Source: Capnocytophaga sputigena (GTDB taxonomy: Bacteria; Bacteroidota; Bacteroidia; Flavobacteriales; Flavobacteriaceae). From it: a stretch of DNA of 64,000 nucleotides. Both the position numbers and the translations under genes were made by a program. Position 1 is the first letter of the stretch, and each line of letters begins with the position of its first letter. The DNA lies in the NCBI RefSeq assembly GCF_900446695.1, contig NZ_UAVP01000011.1, positions 1 through 64,000 of the forward strand, written 5' to 3'. Shown here piece after piece: positions 1 to 8,533 of this stretch. The notes below the pieces were generated by a model. That model worked only from the letters and a program-made list of their open reading frames with translations. It was not told the DNA's origin and made no database searches.

Positions 1-1156
1 TAATAAGCCTATCCTTCGGAGCTCTTTTTCTAATATCATTAAAAAAATTGGTCATTCCGTTTACTCCTGCGTCTTTATTAGTTGCTGTAAAACAACCTAC
101 AGACCCCATAGTACTTCCTGACGAATTTAAAGCTCCTCCTATGTGAATCATCACTTCGGAAGCATAATTTCTGTCTTTTCGTCTATAAAAATCCCACGAC
201 TTATCACTTGGTAAAGATACGGGGTATGCTTTCAACTTATTATCTCCCTTTGAATTCTTAAGAGCAAATGCATTGGCCCCATGATAATTAGGGACAACGG
301 CAACTTTAAATTCGAATTCATCCATAGGTTCAAAAGCTGAATTTATAACATTTAGATATTCTTGCTCTATTACCTTATTATCCAAGTTTCTTTTAATTTT
401 CTTTCTGGTTATAGGGTTATCTGTATCCATAATTGGTGCATCGCGAGTTACATGGTATATATTTTTACTTTTACTTTTGTTATCTTCAACTACTACTTTG
501 TAATAGTCCACATCTAATTGTATCCGTTTTCCAGAATTGCTATATGCTTCACTTCCTATCACACCTATTTTTGTTTTTCCTAAGGAAATGTTAGTAATAG
601 TTATAGTTACGATAGTTTCCTCCTGCTTATCATCAACGCTTTCTTCCCAAAACTTCTCTTCCTCCTGAAAACTCATTCCGTAGCCTGTTTCCAATTCCAT
701 ACGCTGAAATAATTCCTGAGGGTTTACCAATGGATTTATTTGTCGTTGAATTTCTTTATTGACATTTTTGAAATTTTGGGCACTGGCTTCGGTTCGTTGT
801 CCGTGATCGATAATTTCAATGCAAGGAGTTCCCGCTATAGCACATACGGCTTTGCTATCTTCTAACAAGATATTGCCTCCATTGCTAAGGGTTACTTTGT
901 TGTAGAAATCCTTCCACTCTGTAATCACTGGTTTACAAGGCGGCGGGGGATTTCCTCCTATTTTCAAGCAGTTGCCAAAAGTGTTTTTCTCTAAGGTTGC
1001 TCCTCCTATCTCTTTAGTGGTGGCAATGCGCTTTTTGGAAGCGTCCTTATCGTTTGCATATTCCTTGTCGTGAGAAAGGACTTTTAGCGTATCGGGAGCT
1101 TGCCCGTATTGGCATTTACAAATAGCTCCTTGTACTACAATATGTTTTTCTGCCAT
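1..1156 (-). CDS. PAAR-like (DUF4280) T6SS effector with YkuD-type C-terminal motif, partial
   Basis: The frame opens at an ATG at 1156 and is still open at base 1, so at least 385 residues are visible and the C-terminus is missing. Residues 1-125 look like a DUF4280 PAAR-like spike tip: a VVQGA start, CKCQYG, and a later stretch ending CAIAGTPCIEIIDHGQ. The last 120 residues contain MIHIGG (His338) and GSVGCF (Cys355). That H-x13-S-x-G-C spacing resembles L,D-transpeptidase (YkuD/Tlde1-type) active sites. I infer a peptidoglycan-targeting effector carried on the VgrG tip. It starts 11 bp after the LysM gene at 1168 and probably shares its transcript. DUF4280 is fairly sure; the enzyme class is tentative, since other H...GC folds such as DUF5675 could give the same pattern. 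Confidence 0.7.
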   Translation of the reverse strand, partial: MAEKHIVVQGAICKCQYGQAPDTLKVLSHDKEYANDKDASKKRIATTKEIGGATLEKNTFGNCLKIGGNPPPPCKPVITEWKDFYNKVTLSNGGNILLEDSKAVCAIAGTPCIEIIDHGQRTEASAQNFKNVNKEIQRQINPLVNPQELFQRMELETGYGMSFQEEEKFWEESVDDKQEETIVTITITNISLGKTKIGVIGSEAYSNSGKRIQLDVDYYKVVVEDNKSKSKNIYHVTRDAPIMDTDNPITRKKIKRNLDNKVIEQEYLNVINSAFEPMDEFEFKVAVVPNYHGANAFALKNSKGDNKLKAYPVSLPSDKSWDFYRRKDRNYASEVMIHIGGALNSSGSTMGSVGCFTATNKDAGVNGMTNFFNDIRKRAPKDRLI

Positions 1157-1167
1157 AACGAGTGTTT

Positions 1168-2295
1168 TTATTTTAGTTTATCTTTGATACTTACCCAAGT
1201 GGTATTTTGTTCTTGATATACACTATTCTTAGGATCTCTCAAAATTATTTTTTCATCGACTGTATTAGCTATCATTACCGTTACTTTTTTCTCGGTAGCT
1301 AAACCTATACTCACCTCAAGTTGTAATGCCTCGGGCATACCATTATTGGGATTTAGAAAATAGCTGCCATACAACTGTCCTTCTGATTTTGTACCCATAA
1401 CTCCTTCTTCCTCATTGGGGAAGAGATAACCGTTTATAAAATCCTCTTTAGAACGCTTGTCGTCTAAAGAACCTTTGATTTCTAAATGCAATAAGTTATA
1501 CTCATCTAAGGCTTCGGCTAATTTTAGTTGTGCTTTATAGTTAGGTTCTTTGGTATTTTTTACAATAGGATAATGAATATCTTTTTCAAAAATATTGCTC
1601 TGAGTGAAATTTTCGCTATAACCTAAAAATAAGGTTCGCAAAAAGAAATCGCCTGATAGATACAACATCAATAAACTGGGTTCTTTAAGTATATCTTCTA
1701 TTTTTTTGAGGTACGAGGTTACCACCTCTCCTGTAAACTCTTTAAGTACTTCTTCTTTTACTGTTTTCCAACGTTCTCTGTACTTATTATAAGTGGCGAT
1801 ATCTACCAGTTCGGCTTTATCACTTACCAAAATGTGCATTGGATAGAGCACTTTTGAGGTTTTATATGCCAATACATCTGCAATGAGATTGGTTTCCTCT
1901 TCATTGATGTATATTTTTGAGTTTCTGTCGATTTCAAAAATGTGATATTCCTCATATTTTTGTATCCATTTGACAGCAACTTCATATTTCAACTCGTCTT
2001 TTTTGCCTGCTTCTTCTATGGTGATTGTTACTCCATATTGATACCGACAATGATGTGGGTTGTATGATAAAATAGGTTTTTTGGCTGTTGGAGTAATATT
2101 TTTGTTGGTGTTTTCAGGGGCGGACTGAGGTATAAATATTTTTTTGTGATGTGTGAGTTTCTCTTCTATCAAATCTGACAGTTCACAATAGGTGTTATGA
2201 TACCTACGAAGAGCTTCTACTGAAATGTGGTACTTTTCAGCAATGCTTTGTAAGGTTTCACCTTTTTGTACTATGTGTAATTTATGAGTGCTCAA
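1168..2295 (-). CDS. LysM-domain protein, probable T6SS effector-associated protein
   Basis: This is a 375-residue protein with an N-terminal LysM repeat (residues about 5-50: HIVQKGETLQSIAEKYHIS, then EALRRYH). The rest shows no family I recognise. There is no signal peptide, so it is cytosolic unless delivered by the T6SS. It sits directly before a PAAR-like protein with a YkuD-like motif. A second LysM protein of similar size (353 aa, 14698-15759) follows a VgrG elsewhere in the window. LysM domains bind N-acetylglucosamine polymers such as peptidoglycan. I infer an adaptor or co-delivered wall-binding protein, but an effector in its own right cannot be excluded. Confidence 0.6.
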   Translation of the reverse strand: MSTHKLHIVQKGETLQSIAEKYHISVEALRRYHNTYCELSDLIEEKLTHHKKIFIPQSAPENTNKNITPTAKKPILSYNPHHCRYQYGVTITIEEAGKKDELKYEVAVKWIQKYEEYHIFEIDRNSKIYINEEETNLIADVLAYKTSKVLYPMHILVSDKAELVDIATYNKYRERWKTVKEEVLKEFTGEVVTSYLKKIEDILKEPSLLMLYLSGDFFLRTLFLGYSENFTQSNIFEKDIHYPIVKNTKEPNYKAQLKLAEALDEYNLLHLEIKGSLDDKRSKEDFINGYLFPNEEEGVMGTKSEGQLYGSYFLNPNNGMPEALQLEVSIGLATEKKVTVMIANTVDEKIILRDPKNSVYQEQNTTWVSIKDKLK

Positions 2296-2360
2296 TTTTT
2301 ATTTTCATCCAATTAATACTAACTCTATATGATAAGGATTGTAAATTGTTTCATAAATAG

Positions 2361-3177
2361 TTAGAATGAATACATATTTTCATCATCTCCGTTGATTCCA
2401 TAGCCTATTTTAATATATTCCAAAACATTATCGCTATATTGAAGACTGCAAAGAATATAATGCCCTTGTTCTTCACAGAAATTTTTTCGATAATCATCCC
2501 AAAACTCGCCGTCTCCTTCCGTTTTCCCGTGTTCGTTAATCAAATTCATATTTACATCACGAAAAGTAAACTTATTAACCCCTAAGGCTCTGCGATTTTT
2601 ATTAAACTCTTTTAGAGACATTCCTGCCTTTACCTCTGCCCCATCTATGGTAACTGATTTATCATATATATTGTAGGGTAGGAAAAAGAATTCTTTTAAA
2701 ATTCTAATATTGGTATACCCTTCTCCTTGCTTATAATTTAGTTTATTCCCAAACCTCATCATGAGTAAGATTGTATTTCTCTTCATATTTTTCCATTGCT
2801 TCAAGGTAATCTGTTGGGATAAAAGACAATTTTTCCTTTCTCCCAGCAGGGCTATCTAAGTTGGCATAAAAGATATAGAGAACATCGTATTTTCTTGTTT
2901 TAGGTGAAGGGTCATAAGGCTCACCAGCAACAGCAAAATTAACTATAGATATACCTAAATTGTCCCAAATAAAAATACGTCCAAACGACTCTTTTCTAGA
3001 AACTTTACCAAATATCTTCTCCCATTCTTCAATGGGTTTGCCAAAGGGCAATGGTTTCCCTTTATACAAAGCACTACACTCTGTAATTTGAAAATCTGTA
3101 TTTATCATTTGTTTTTTTTCTTGTCCACAGGATAAGCAGACTACACTTATAGCTAAAAATATTACTAATTGTTTCAT
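2361..3177 (-). pseudogene. Frameshifted copy of the 271-aa lipoprotein (probable immunity gene)
   Basis: This copy starts at 3177 with MKQLVIFLAISVVCLSCGQ, a lipoprotein signal with lipobox VCLSC. It follows its intact neighbour (3184-3999) until HDEVW. There one extra T at about 2746-2747 (plus strand tattccc against tatccc) creates an early stop after 144 residues. The remaining 120 residues, through ENMYSF, persist in the next frame down to 2361. It could be a decayed duplicate or a sequencing indel. Since only one copy is affected and the duplicates differ elsewhere, relaxed selection on a redundant immunity gene is a reasonable reading. Confidence 0.8.
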
Positions 3178-3183
3178 AAATAG

Positions 3184-3999
3184 TTAGAATGAATACATAT
3201 TTTCATCATCTCCGTTGATTCCATAGCCTATTTTAATATATTCCAAAGCATTATCGCTATATTGAAGACTGCAAAGAATATAATGCCCTTGTTCTTCACA
3301 GAAATTTTTTCGATAATCATCCCAAAACTCGCCGTCTCCTTCCGTTTTCCCGTGTTCATTAATCAAATTCATATTTACATCACGAAAAGTAAACATATTA
3401 ATCCCTAAGGCTCTACGATTTTTATTAAACTCTTTTAGAGACATTCCTGCCTTTACCTCTGCCCCATCTATGGTAACTGATTTATCATATATATTGTAGG
3501 GCAGGAAAAAGAATTCTTTTAAAATTCTAATATTGGTATACCCTTCTCCTTGCTTATAATTTAGTTTATCCCAAACCTCATCATGAGTAAGATTGTATTT
3601 CTCTTCATATTTTTCCATTGCATCACTACAATAACTTGGGGCAAAAGACAATTTTTCCTTTCTTCCAGCAGGGCTATCTAAGTTGGCATAAAAGATATAG
3701 AGAACATCGTATTTTCTTGTTTTAGGTGAGGGGTCATAAGGATCGCTATTAGTAGTCGTAGGATTCTCTATAGCTATACCTAAATCGTCCCAAATATAAA
3801 CACATTCATACTGTTTTCTTGAAACTTTACCAAATATCTTCTCCCATTCTTCAATGGGTTTGCCAAAGGGCAATGGTTTCCCTTTATACAAAGCACTACA
3901 CTCTGTAATTTGAAAATCTGTATTTATCATTTGTTTTTTTTCTTGTCCACAGGATAAGCAGACTACACTTATAGCTAAAAATATTACTAATTGTTTCAT
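3184..3999 (-). CDS. Lipoprotein of unknown family, probable T6SS immunity protein
   Basis: The 271-residue protein has a type II signal peptide (MKQLVIFLAISVVCLSCGQE; lipidated Cys17). It therefore probably sits in the periplasm or on a membrane. The mature part has a GKPLPFGKPIEEWEKIFGK segment, an aromatic-rich stretch (YIWDDLGIAIEN) and a C-terminal half ending ENMYSF. I do not recognise the family with confidence. It lies in a row of small lipoprotein genes behind the zincin effector at 5851-8514. Its ATG overlaps the stop of a 52-codon fragment (3996-4154) in an ATGA junction. Periplasmic location, duplication and position suggest immunity against a periplasm-acting effector. Confidence 0.65.
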   Translation of the reverse strand: MKQLVIFLAISVVCLSCGQEKKQMINTDFQITECSALYKGKPLPFGKPIEEWEKIFGKVSRKQYECVYIWDDLGIAIENPTTTNSDPYDPSPKTRKYDVLYIFYANLDSPAGRKEKLSFAPSYCSDAMEKYEEKYNLTHDEVWDKLNYKQGEGYTNIRILKEFFFLPYNIYDKSVTIDGAEVKAGMSLKEFNKNRRALGINMFTFRDVNMNLINEHGKTEGDGEFWDDYRKNFCEEQGHYILCSLQYSDNALEYIKIGYGINGDDENMYSF

Positions 4000-4154
4000 T
4001 TGCTAAAGTATTTTTTTATTTCCTTTATTTTATTTAACCATTTGCTTATTTCTCTTTTTGCTATCTTATGTGTATGTGTTGCAATAGTAGGCTCGCAGAG
4101 TTTTTCTAATTTGGTTTTATTCTCTTTAGCCCAGTCGGAAACTTTTTTCTCCAT
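3996..4154 (-). CDS. 52-aa fragment, probably the C-terminal end of a lost effector
   Basis: A short frame starts with MEKKVSDWAKENKTKLEKLC and ends in a lysine-rich tail, KEIKKYFSK. Its TGA overlaps the ATG of the lipoprotein at 3999, the junction expected between an effector and its immunity gene. The upstream part has been replaced by a truncated lipoprotein copy (4126-4518), which runs into this DNA in another frame. I read it as the stub of a former effector left beside its immunity gene. Whether it is translated is unknown. Confidence 0.4.
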   Translation of the reverse strand: MEKKVSDWAKENKTKLEKLCEPTIATHTHKIAKREISKWLNKIKEIKKYFSK

Positions 4155-4518
4155 ATATTTTTAGGACAGAAGCTTCATCATACTCTTGTGAGCTCGAAAA
4201 ACGTATAATTTGTTTATTAGGACTACTTTCCAACGTATAATATAGTACTGGTAGACCATTGCTAAACTTTTCTTTACTCTCATAAGCATAATATTTTACA
4301 AAACTTTGATGAGTAGTTTTACAAGATGAAACACAAAAAAGTAATAATATAAAAATAGTTTTTATTAAATATTTTCTTGAAAATCCTATATTTTGCATTT
4401 CTTTCCATTGCCATTGATAAAAGGTTTTACGCAAGAAATCAGTATTAGGATTTCTGTTTTCGTATTGTTCGTAATCCATAAAATTTTCTAATGTTGTAGA
4501 TTGTTCTTTTATTTCCAT
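4126..4518 (-). pseudogene. Truncated copy of the zincin-associated lipoprotein unit
   Basis: The 130-residue frame carries the unit seen three more times upstream. First comes a 40-residue tag (EQSTTLENFMDYEQYEN through FYQWQWKEMQ), copied from the C-terminal region of the effector at 5851-8514. A lipoprotein signal follows (LIKTIFILLLFCVSSCK). After SVLKIYGEK it leaves the family and reads out of frame into unrelated DNA at about 4160, ending FRLG. About half of the mature domain is lost, including the FWFPPxMKRVKKID block shared by its paralogues. Its first codon overlaps the stop of the next unit (4509). Confidence 0.7.
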
Positions 4519-5126
4519 TTGATTGCAGTATCCTTAGGGAATTTAGAATAATCTATTTTCTTTACTCTTTTCATCTGAGGAGGAAACCAAAAATTTGTAT
4601 TCCAAATAAGTACTTCTTTTGCTTCTTTACTAATCAATTTATTTAATTGATTAGTATCATACCTAAGCTTGATTTCTTCACTTCGATACTTCACATATAA
4701 CTTACTAAAAATAGTATCTTTAGTTCCCACATTATAAGTCACATACTGGTCATTAATATCTTTATAAAAGCTAACTAAAGACGTTCCAAGATCTATTGAA
4801 TAAATTCTTATCATAGGAGTAATAGGATAGTTTATAGGATCTGAAAATTGCAATATGGTCTCTCCTGCAGATGTATATATTAAAGCATAGTATTGTACAG
4901 ATGTTTTGTTTTCCTCTATATTTTCATATACATAATATTCATCTTGAATCTTATAAAAAGATTTACAAGATAAGAAAACAGAGAAAAATATTAGTATTGA
5001 AATTGTTTTTAAAAAACTATTTGAAAATCCTATATTTTGCATTTTCTTCCATTGCCATTGATAAAAGGTTTTTCGCAAGAAATTTTTATTATTCTCAATG
5101 CTATTTTCGTATTGTTCGTAATCCAT
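4509..5126 (-). CDS. Lipoprotein paralogue with effector-derived leader, probable immunity protein
   Basis: The frame of 205 residues begins MDYEQYENSIENNKNFLRK, part of the effector-derived tag. The first residues of the tag are lost to a TAA just upstream (about 5132). The true lipoprotein start may be the internal Met of KKMQNIGFS, which gives a signal peptide with lipobox VFLSCK. The mature domain is beta-rich and ends with FWFPPQMKRVKKIDYSKFPK, shared with the copies at 5174 and 5851. It is probably lipidated and periplasmic, protecting against the zincin effector or a relative of it. Function is inferred from context only. Confidence 0.6.
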   Translation of the reverse strand: MDYEQYENSIENNKNFLRKTFYQWQWKKMQNIGFSNSFLKTISILIFFSVFLSCKSFYKIQDEYYVYENIEENKTSVQYYALIYTSAGETILQFSDPINYPITPMIRIYSIDLGTSLVSFYKDINDQYVTYNVGTKDTIFSKLYVKYRSEEIKLRYDTNQLNKLISKEAKEVLIWNTNFWFPPQMKRVKKIDYSKFPKDTAIKWK

Positions 5127-5173
5127 AAAATTTTCTAATTAATCACAAATTTTCTTTTTTATAGGAAGTATCA

Positions 5174-5860
5174 TTATTTATTGAAAAATTTCTTCATAAC
5201 TTTCATACTTCTTTTAGGGAATTTAGACTCATCTATTTTCTTTACTCTTTTCATTTCAGGAGGGAACCAAAGGCAAAAAGTGTTAAAATTTTCTTTTAGT
5301 ATATAGTCATCTGATTCATCAATAATTTTTCTACTCAACTCATAAAATTGTTGTTTACTATATTTAAATCTAAGTGTAGCCTTTTGATCTTCTACAAAAT
5401 ATAGTTTTCTAAAAATTGTGTCTTGCACAAGAGATACATTAGTTGTAAGAGAAGAATCTATCCAAAAGAAAAAAGCATCTTCTTCTGTAGTAGATATTTC
5501 TATGATAGTTCCACTATCACAATTTGTATAGTCAAAAAATCGTAACTTTATAAAATGAGGATCATTATATAGTAAAGCATAGTATTGCATTGGGAGTCCT
5601 TGCTCATTTTTCTTCTCACTTTCATATACATAGTATTTGTACTGAGTACTATAAAGTGATTTACAAGATAAGAAAACAGAGAAAAATATTAGTATTGAAA
5701 TTGTTTTTAAAAAACTATTTGAAAATCCTGTTTCTTGCATTTTCTTCCATTGCCATTGATAAAAGGTTTTTCGCATGAAATCTGTATTAGGATTACTGTT
5801 TTTGTATTGTTCGTAATCCATAAAATTTTCTAATGTTGTAGATTGTTTTTTTATTTCCAT
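5174..5860 (-). CDS. Lipoprotein paralogue with effector-derived leader, probable immunity protein
   Basis: A 228-residue member of the tandem lipoprotein family. Its start (MEIKKQSTTLENF) overlaps the stop of the upstream effector gene, because ATGGAAATAAA contains the in-frame TAA of that gene. The tag FYQWQWKKMQETGFSNSFLK precedes a signal sequence with lipobox VFLSCK. The mature domain matches the copies at 4509 and 5851 and ends LWFPPEMKRVKKIDESKFPK followed by a divergent basic tail. Translation could start at the first ATG or at the Met before QETGFS. Only the second gives a normal lipoprotein. Confidence 0.6.
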   Translation of the reverse strand: MEIKKQSTTLENFMDYEQYKNSNPNTDFMRKTFYQWQWKKMQETGFSNSFLKTISILIFFSVFLSCKSLYSTQYKYYVYESEKKNEQGLPMQYYALLYNDPHFIKLRFFDYTNCDSGTIIEISTTEEDAFFFWIDSSLTTNVSLVQDTIFRKLYFVEDQKATLRFKYSKQQFYELSRKIIDESDDYILKENFNTFCLWFPPEMKRVKKIDESKFPKRSMKVMKKFFNK

Positions 5861-6399
5861 TTGATTACACTACCTTTAGGAAATTTAGACTCATCAATTC
5901 TCCTTACTCTTTTCATCTCAGGAGGAAACCAAAGATCATAAGTGTAAAAACGTTCTTTGAGTAAATAGTCTGCTGTTTCGTTAAAGATTTTTCTACTGAA
6001 CTCAACATCATTTTTATATCTAAATATCGCTTTTTTAGCATCAATACTATATAATTTTTCAAAGATGGTTTGTTTAAACATAGCAGCTGTACGTGTTTCA
6101 TAATAAGGTTTTCTTGTGGAACTTGTATCGACACTCCAAGCAAAAAAAGTATAATCTTCACCTGCTTCTATCATTACAAAGATATTATAAGTCATTAAAT
6201 CCGAAAAACGTATAATGTTTGTTTTGAATCTACGTCCTGACTGATGTTCTAATGTATAATATTGCAAAGGTCTTCCTTCTTTATCTTTCTGTTCACTCTC
6301 ATAAGCATAGTATTGTTTTTTAATAGAACAAGATGAGAGTAACAAAAGTACGAGCAAGGTAAGGATTTTTAAGACTTCTTTAATCCCTGCTTCCTGCAT
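5851..6399 (-). CDS. Possible nested lipoprotein start inside the zincin effector frame
   Basis: The Met at 6399 begins MQEAGIKEVLKILTLLVLLL followed by SSCS. This is a textbook lipoprotein signal peptide in the same frame as the 887-residue effector. The purine-rich ggaaagaa lies immediately before the ATG. Internal initiation would give a 182-residue lipoprotein homologous to the copies at 4509 and 5174, which all carry the same internal Met. This would supply the immunity protein the effector needs. Without such a start the lipoprotein part would only exist as a fusion. Confidence 0.45.
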   Translation of the reverse strand: MQEAGIKEVLKILTLLVLLLLSSCSIKKQYYAYESEQKDKEGRPLQYYTLEHQSGRRFKTNIIRFSDLMTYNIFVMIEAGEDYTFFAWSVDTSSTRKPYYETRTAAMFKQTIFEKLYSIDAKKAIFRYKNDVEFSRKIFNETADYLLKERFYTYDLWFPPEMKRVRRIDESKFPKGSVIKWK

Positions 6400-8514
6400 T
6401 TCTTTCCATTGCCATTGATAAAAGGTCTTTCGCAAGAAATTTTTATTATTCTCAATGCTATTTTCGTATTGTTCGTAATCCATAAAATTTTCTAATGTTG
6501 TAGATTGTTCTTTGTATTTTGGGTATTCCACTGTTTTAGTACTTGCTTTAGGTTTCTCTGCTTGGACTATTTTTAACTTATTTTTTTCTTCACTTATTCT
6601 ATCTTCTGAATTTTGTTTTTTATTCTCTAATGAAATTATAAGTGTTTCTACATCTTCTTCTACAATTTCACTTTCTTCTTTGTTTATAATATCATTTATT
6701 GTTTTTTCAAAAATTTCTACTGAAAGATTTGGGTTAGTCGAAAATACTATGTATTTACATATTATTTCATAGTAACTTCTCAGTTCTTTTAACAGCAGAT
6801 ATCCTTGTTTTCCTATTTTCTTTCTTCGGCAAAAATTCTTTTCTTCTTCAATATTCTTTATAATTTCTTCAAAATTTTTAATTTCTTGTTCTATGTTATT
6901 CTTTTCTGATCCTATTTCATTCTCATCATCTTCTTGCCCTTTTATATATACTCCTAACTTATCACTAAAAGTATGCTCTAATTCAAGAGCATGGCCTAAC
7001 TCGTGAGCAATAGTTGCAAAAGCTTTTTCATCAGCGTTTATGAAAGCTTCTTTAAAAATATGAGATACTCCAGATCCTATTTTAGAATAAGCTAATGTCT
7101 TTCTATCAGGATTCCCTGCTGTAAGAATATCCTTAGTGAAAAAAGCGTGTAATTTCCCTTTTTTATCTAAAGATATATTTGATTGCATTTGTAGATAAGC
7201 TTCTTCTTCTTTTTTCCACTCTTCAAATAGAGTTGTGATATTTTCTTTTTCCCATATCGTTTTTACCATTTTCTTGGAATGGCATTTGTACACTCTCTTT
7301 AATTTATCTCCTCTTTCATATTTGTAATATTTTTTTAATTCATTTATGAAGTTTTGTTTCTTTTTATCCGCTCTCTCTTTTTGATTTTGTTTGTTTTGGA
7401 GGTTATTAAGTCTTGCAACGTATCTATTTTCTACTAAAATACTATATTCTGAAGCTTTACTTTGATCCTTTTTTTTGTTTAATTTATTTAATTCATCTTT
7501 GTTATTATTTAATTCATCATTGTCATCATTAGCTCCCATTTTTAAATATGTATTTCCATCTTTTGTATAAAAAAGACCTTTACCTTCGAACTCTTGTTTT
7601 GAAAAGGTAACTTGCTTAATAGTAGAGGCTAAGGTGATGTGTATGTATGCTTGGTTGAGAGATTTTGTATTTAAAAAATTCACCAGTTCTATAAAGAAAT
7701 TATTATCTATAGTAGTAGGCAAATCATTTGCTATATCCTTATTTGCACTACCAAAAATAATTTCTATGGGTTGCAAAGTAGTTTGGTAAACAACAGCGTT
7801 GGCTTTTATTATTAATTGCCCTAAAACTTGACCTTCATCAACAGATTTAGCAATTAGCTTTATATCCTTTTTGAAAGGAGCATTACATTTTATAGAAATA
7901 GGCATAGCTTCTTTTCCTATTTCCAAGTCTAATTTATTAGGAGAAATTACTATTTCATTTTTTAAATTTTCTCCTTCTAAACTAAACACAATAGTTGCTT
8001 TAGTAGCTCTCTCGTTTTTCTTGCTTATATCGGTTGCTTTATTTGCTTTTACAAAGAGGGTTACTTCATTTTTTTTCTTGATTGTTTTTCCGTCCACTTT
8101 AATTTCAGGAGGCCAAATGCTCAAATAGGGGCATAGGTATACTTTTTCTTTTCCATAGGTATTTTCTGAAGTTAAGACGGTTCTTATTTTCTCATATTCT
8201 GAAAAAAGCCCTTCAGCACAAACTTTAGAGTCAAATCTATCAAAACCAAACTCTCCGTTGTATTGAGTGTCTAATTTTCCATATTTACCTTCAGAATGTT
8301 CACGAGAACGATAGAAATCAATACAAGCAATAAATTTTTCATTCTGATGACCAACCACTTCTGCGATGTATTCACCAGTTTCGTTACCTTGCTCACCGCT
8401 CCATATATTGCATTCTCCTGCAGAGAAAGAAATGTCGCCATCGAAAGCGTGGAGCACGGTGTTTCCCTTGCTCGTCCATTTGATATTTCCTTCACATATA
8501 GTTATTTTGCTCAT
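5851..8514 (-). CDS. Zincin-type T6SS effector fused in frame to a lipoprotein domain
   Basis: The frame of 887 residues contains HELGHALELEH (His504, His508, His514), a zinc metallopeptidase signature HExxHxxxxxH. A coiled-coil acidic/lysine-rich stretch follows. The N-terminal 300 residues (MSKITICEGNIKWTSKGNTV onward) are beta-rich and may dock on VgrG. From about residue 665 the frame continues through FMDYEQYEN and FYQWQWKEMQ into a hydrophobic segment ending LLLLSSCS and a lipoprotein domain ending SVIKWK. No stop separates effector from lipoprotein. The gene lies 19 bp after vgrG (8534-10426). I infer a VgrG-delivered peptidase. The fusion may be real, or the lipoprotein may also start internally at 6399. 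Confidence 0.7.
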   Translation of the reverse strand: MSKITICEGNIKWTSKGNTVLHAFDGDISFSAGECNIWSGEQGNETGEYIAEVVGHQNEKFIACIDFYRSREHSEGKYGKLDTQYNGEFGFDRFDSKVCAEGLFSEYEKIRTVLTSENTYGKEKVYLCPYLSIWPPEIKVDGKTIKKKNEVTLFVKANKATDISKKNERATKATIVFSLEGENLKNEIVISPNKLDLEIGKEAMPISIKCNAPFKKDIKLIAKSVDEGQVLGQLIIKANAVVYQTTLQPIEIIFGSANKDIANDLPTTIDNNFFIELVNFLNTKSLNQAYIHITLASTIKQVTFSKQEFEGKGLFYTKDGNTYLKMGANDDNDELNNNKDELNKLNKKKDQSKASEYSILVENRYVARLNNLQNKQNQKERADKKKQNFINELKKYYKYERGDKLKRVYKCHSKKMVKTIWEKENITTLFEEWKKEEEAYLQMQSNISLDKKGKLHAFFTKDILTAGNPDRKTLAYSKIGSGVSHIFKEAFINADEKAFATIAHELGHALELEHTFSDKLGVYIKGQEDDENEIGSEKNNIEQEIKNFEEIIKNIEEEKNFCRRKKIGKQGYLLLKELRSYYEIICKYIVFSTNPNLSVEIFEKTINDIINKEESEIVEEDVETLIISLENKKQNSEDRISEEKNKLKIVQAEKPKASTKTVEYPKYKEQSTTLENFMDYEQYENSIENNKNFLRKTFYQWQWKEMQEAGIKEVLKILTLLVLLLLSSCSIKKQYYAYESEQKDKEGRPLQYYTLEHQSGRRFKTNIIRFSDLMTYNIFVMIEAGEDYTFFAWSVDTSSTRKPYYETRTAAMFKQTIFEKLYSIDAKKAIFRYKNDVEFSRKIFNETADYLLKERFYTYDLWFPPEMKRVRRIDESKFPKGSVIKWK

Positions 8515-8533
8515 CGCTTTTTTCTTTTATATG

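Larger units (their letters stand above)
2344..4000 (-). repeat. Tandem duplication of a lipoprotein gene (unit about 825 bp)
   Basis: Two nearly identical units lie head to tail, with stop codons at 2361 and 3184. Their shared boundary contains aattgtttcataaatagtt. The same boundary, including the MKQ start of a third copy, recurs at 2344-2362 next to unrelated DNA, which marks the edge of the duplication or a lost further copy. The units differ by scattered substitutions, codon-scale changes around 2930-2990 and a one-base insertion. Confidence 0.85.

Noticed and set aside
5913-6161. Second minus-strand frame inside the lipoprotein domain of the zincin fusion
   Set aside because: The main frame here is conserved in paralogues; the second frame has no family resemblance and odd composition.
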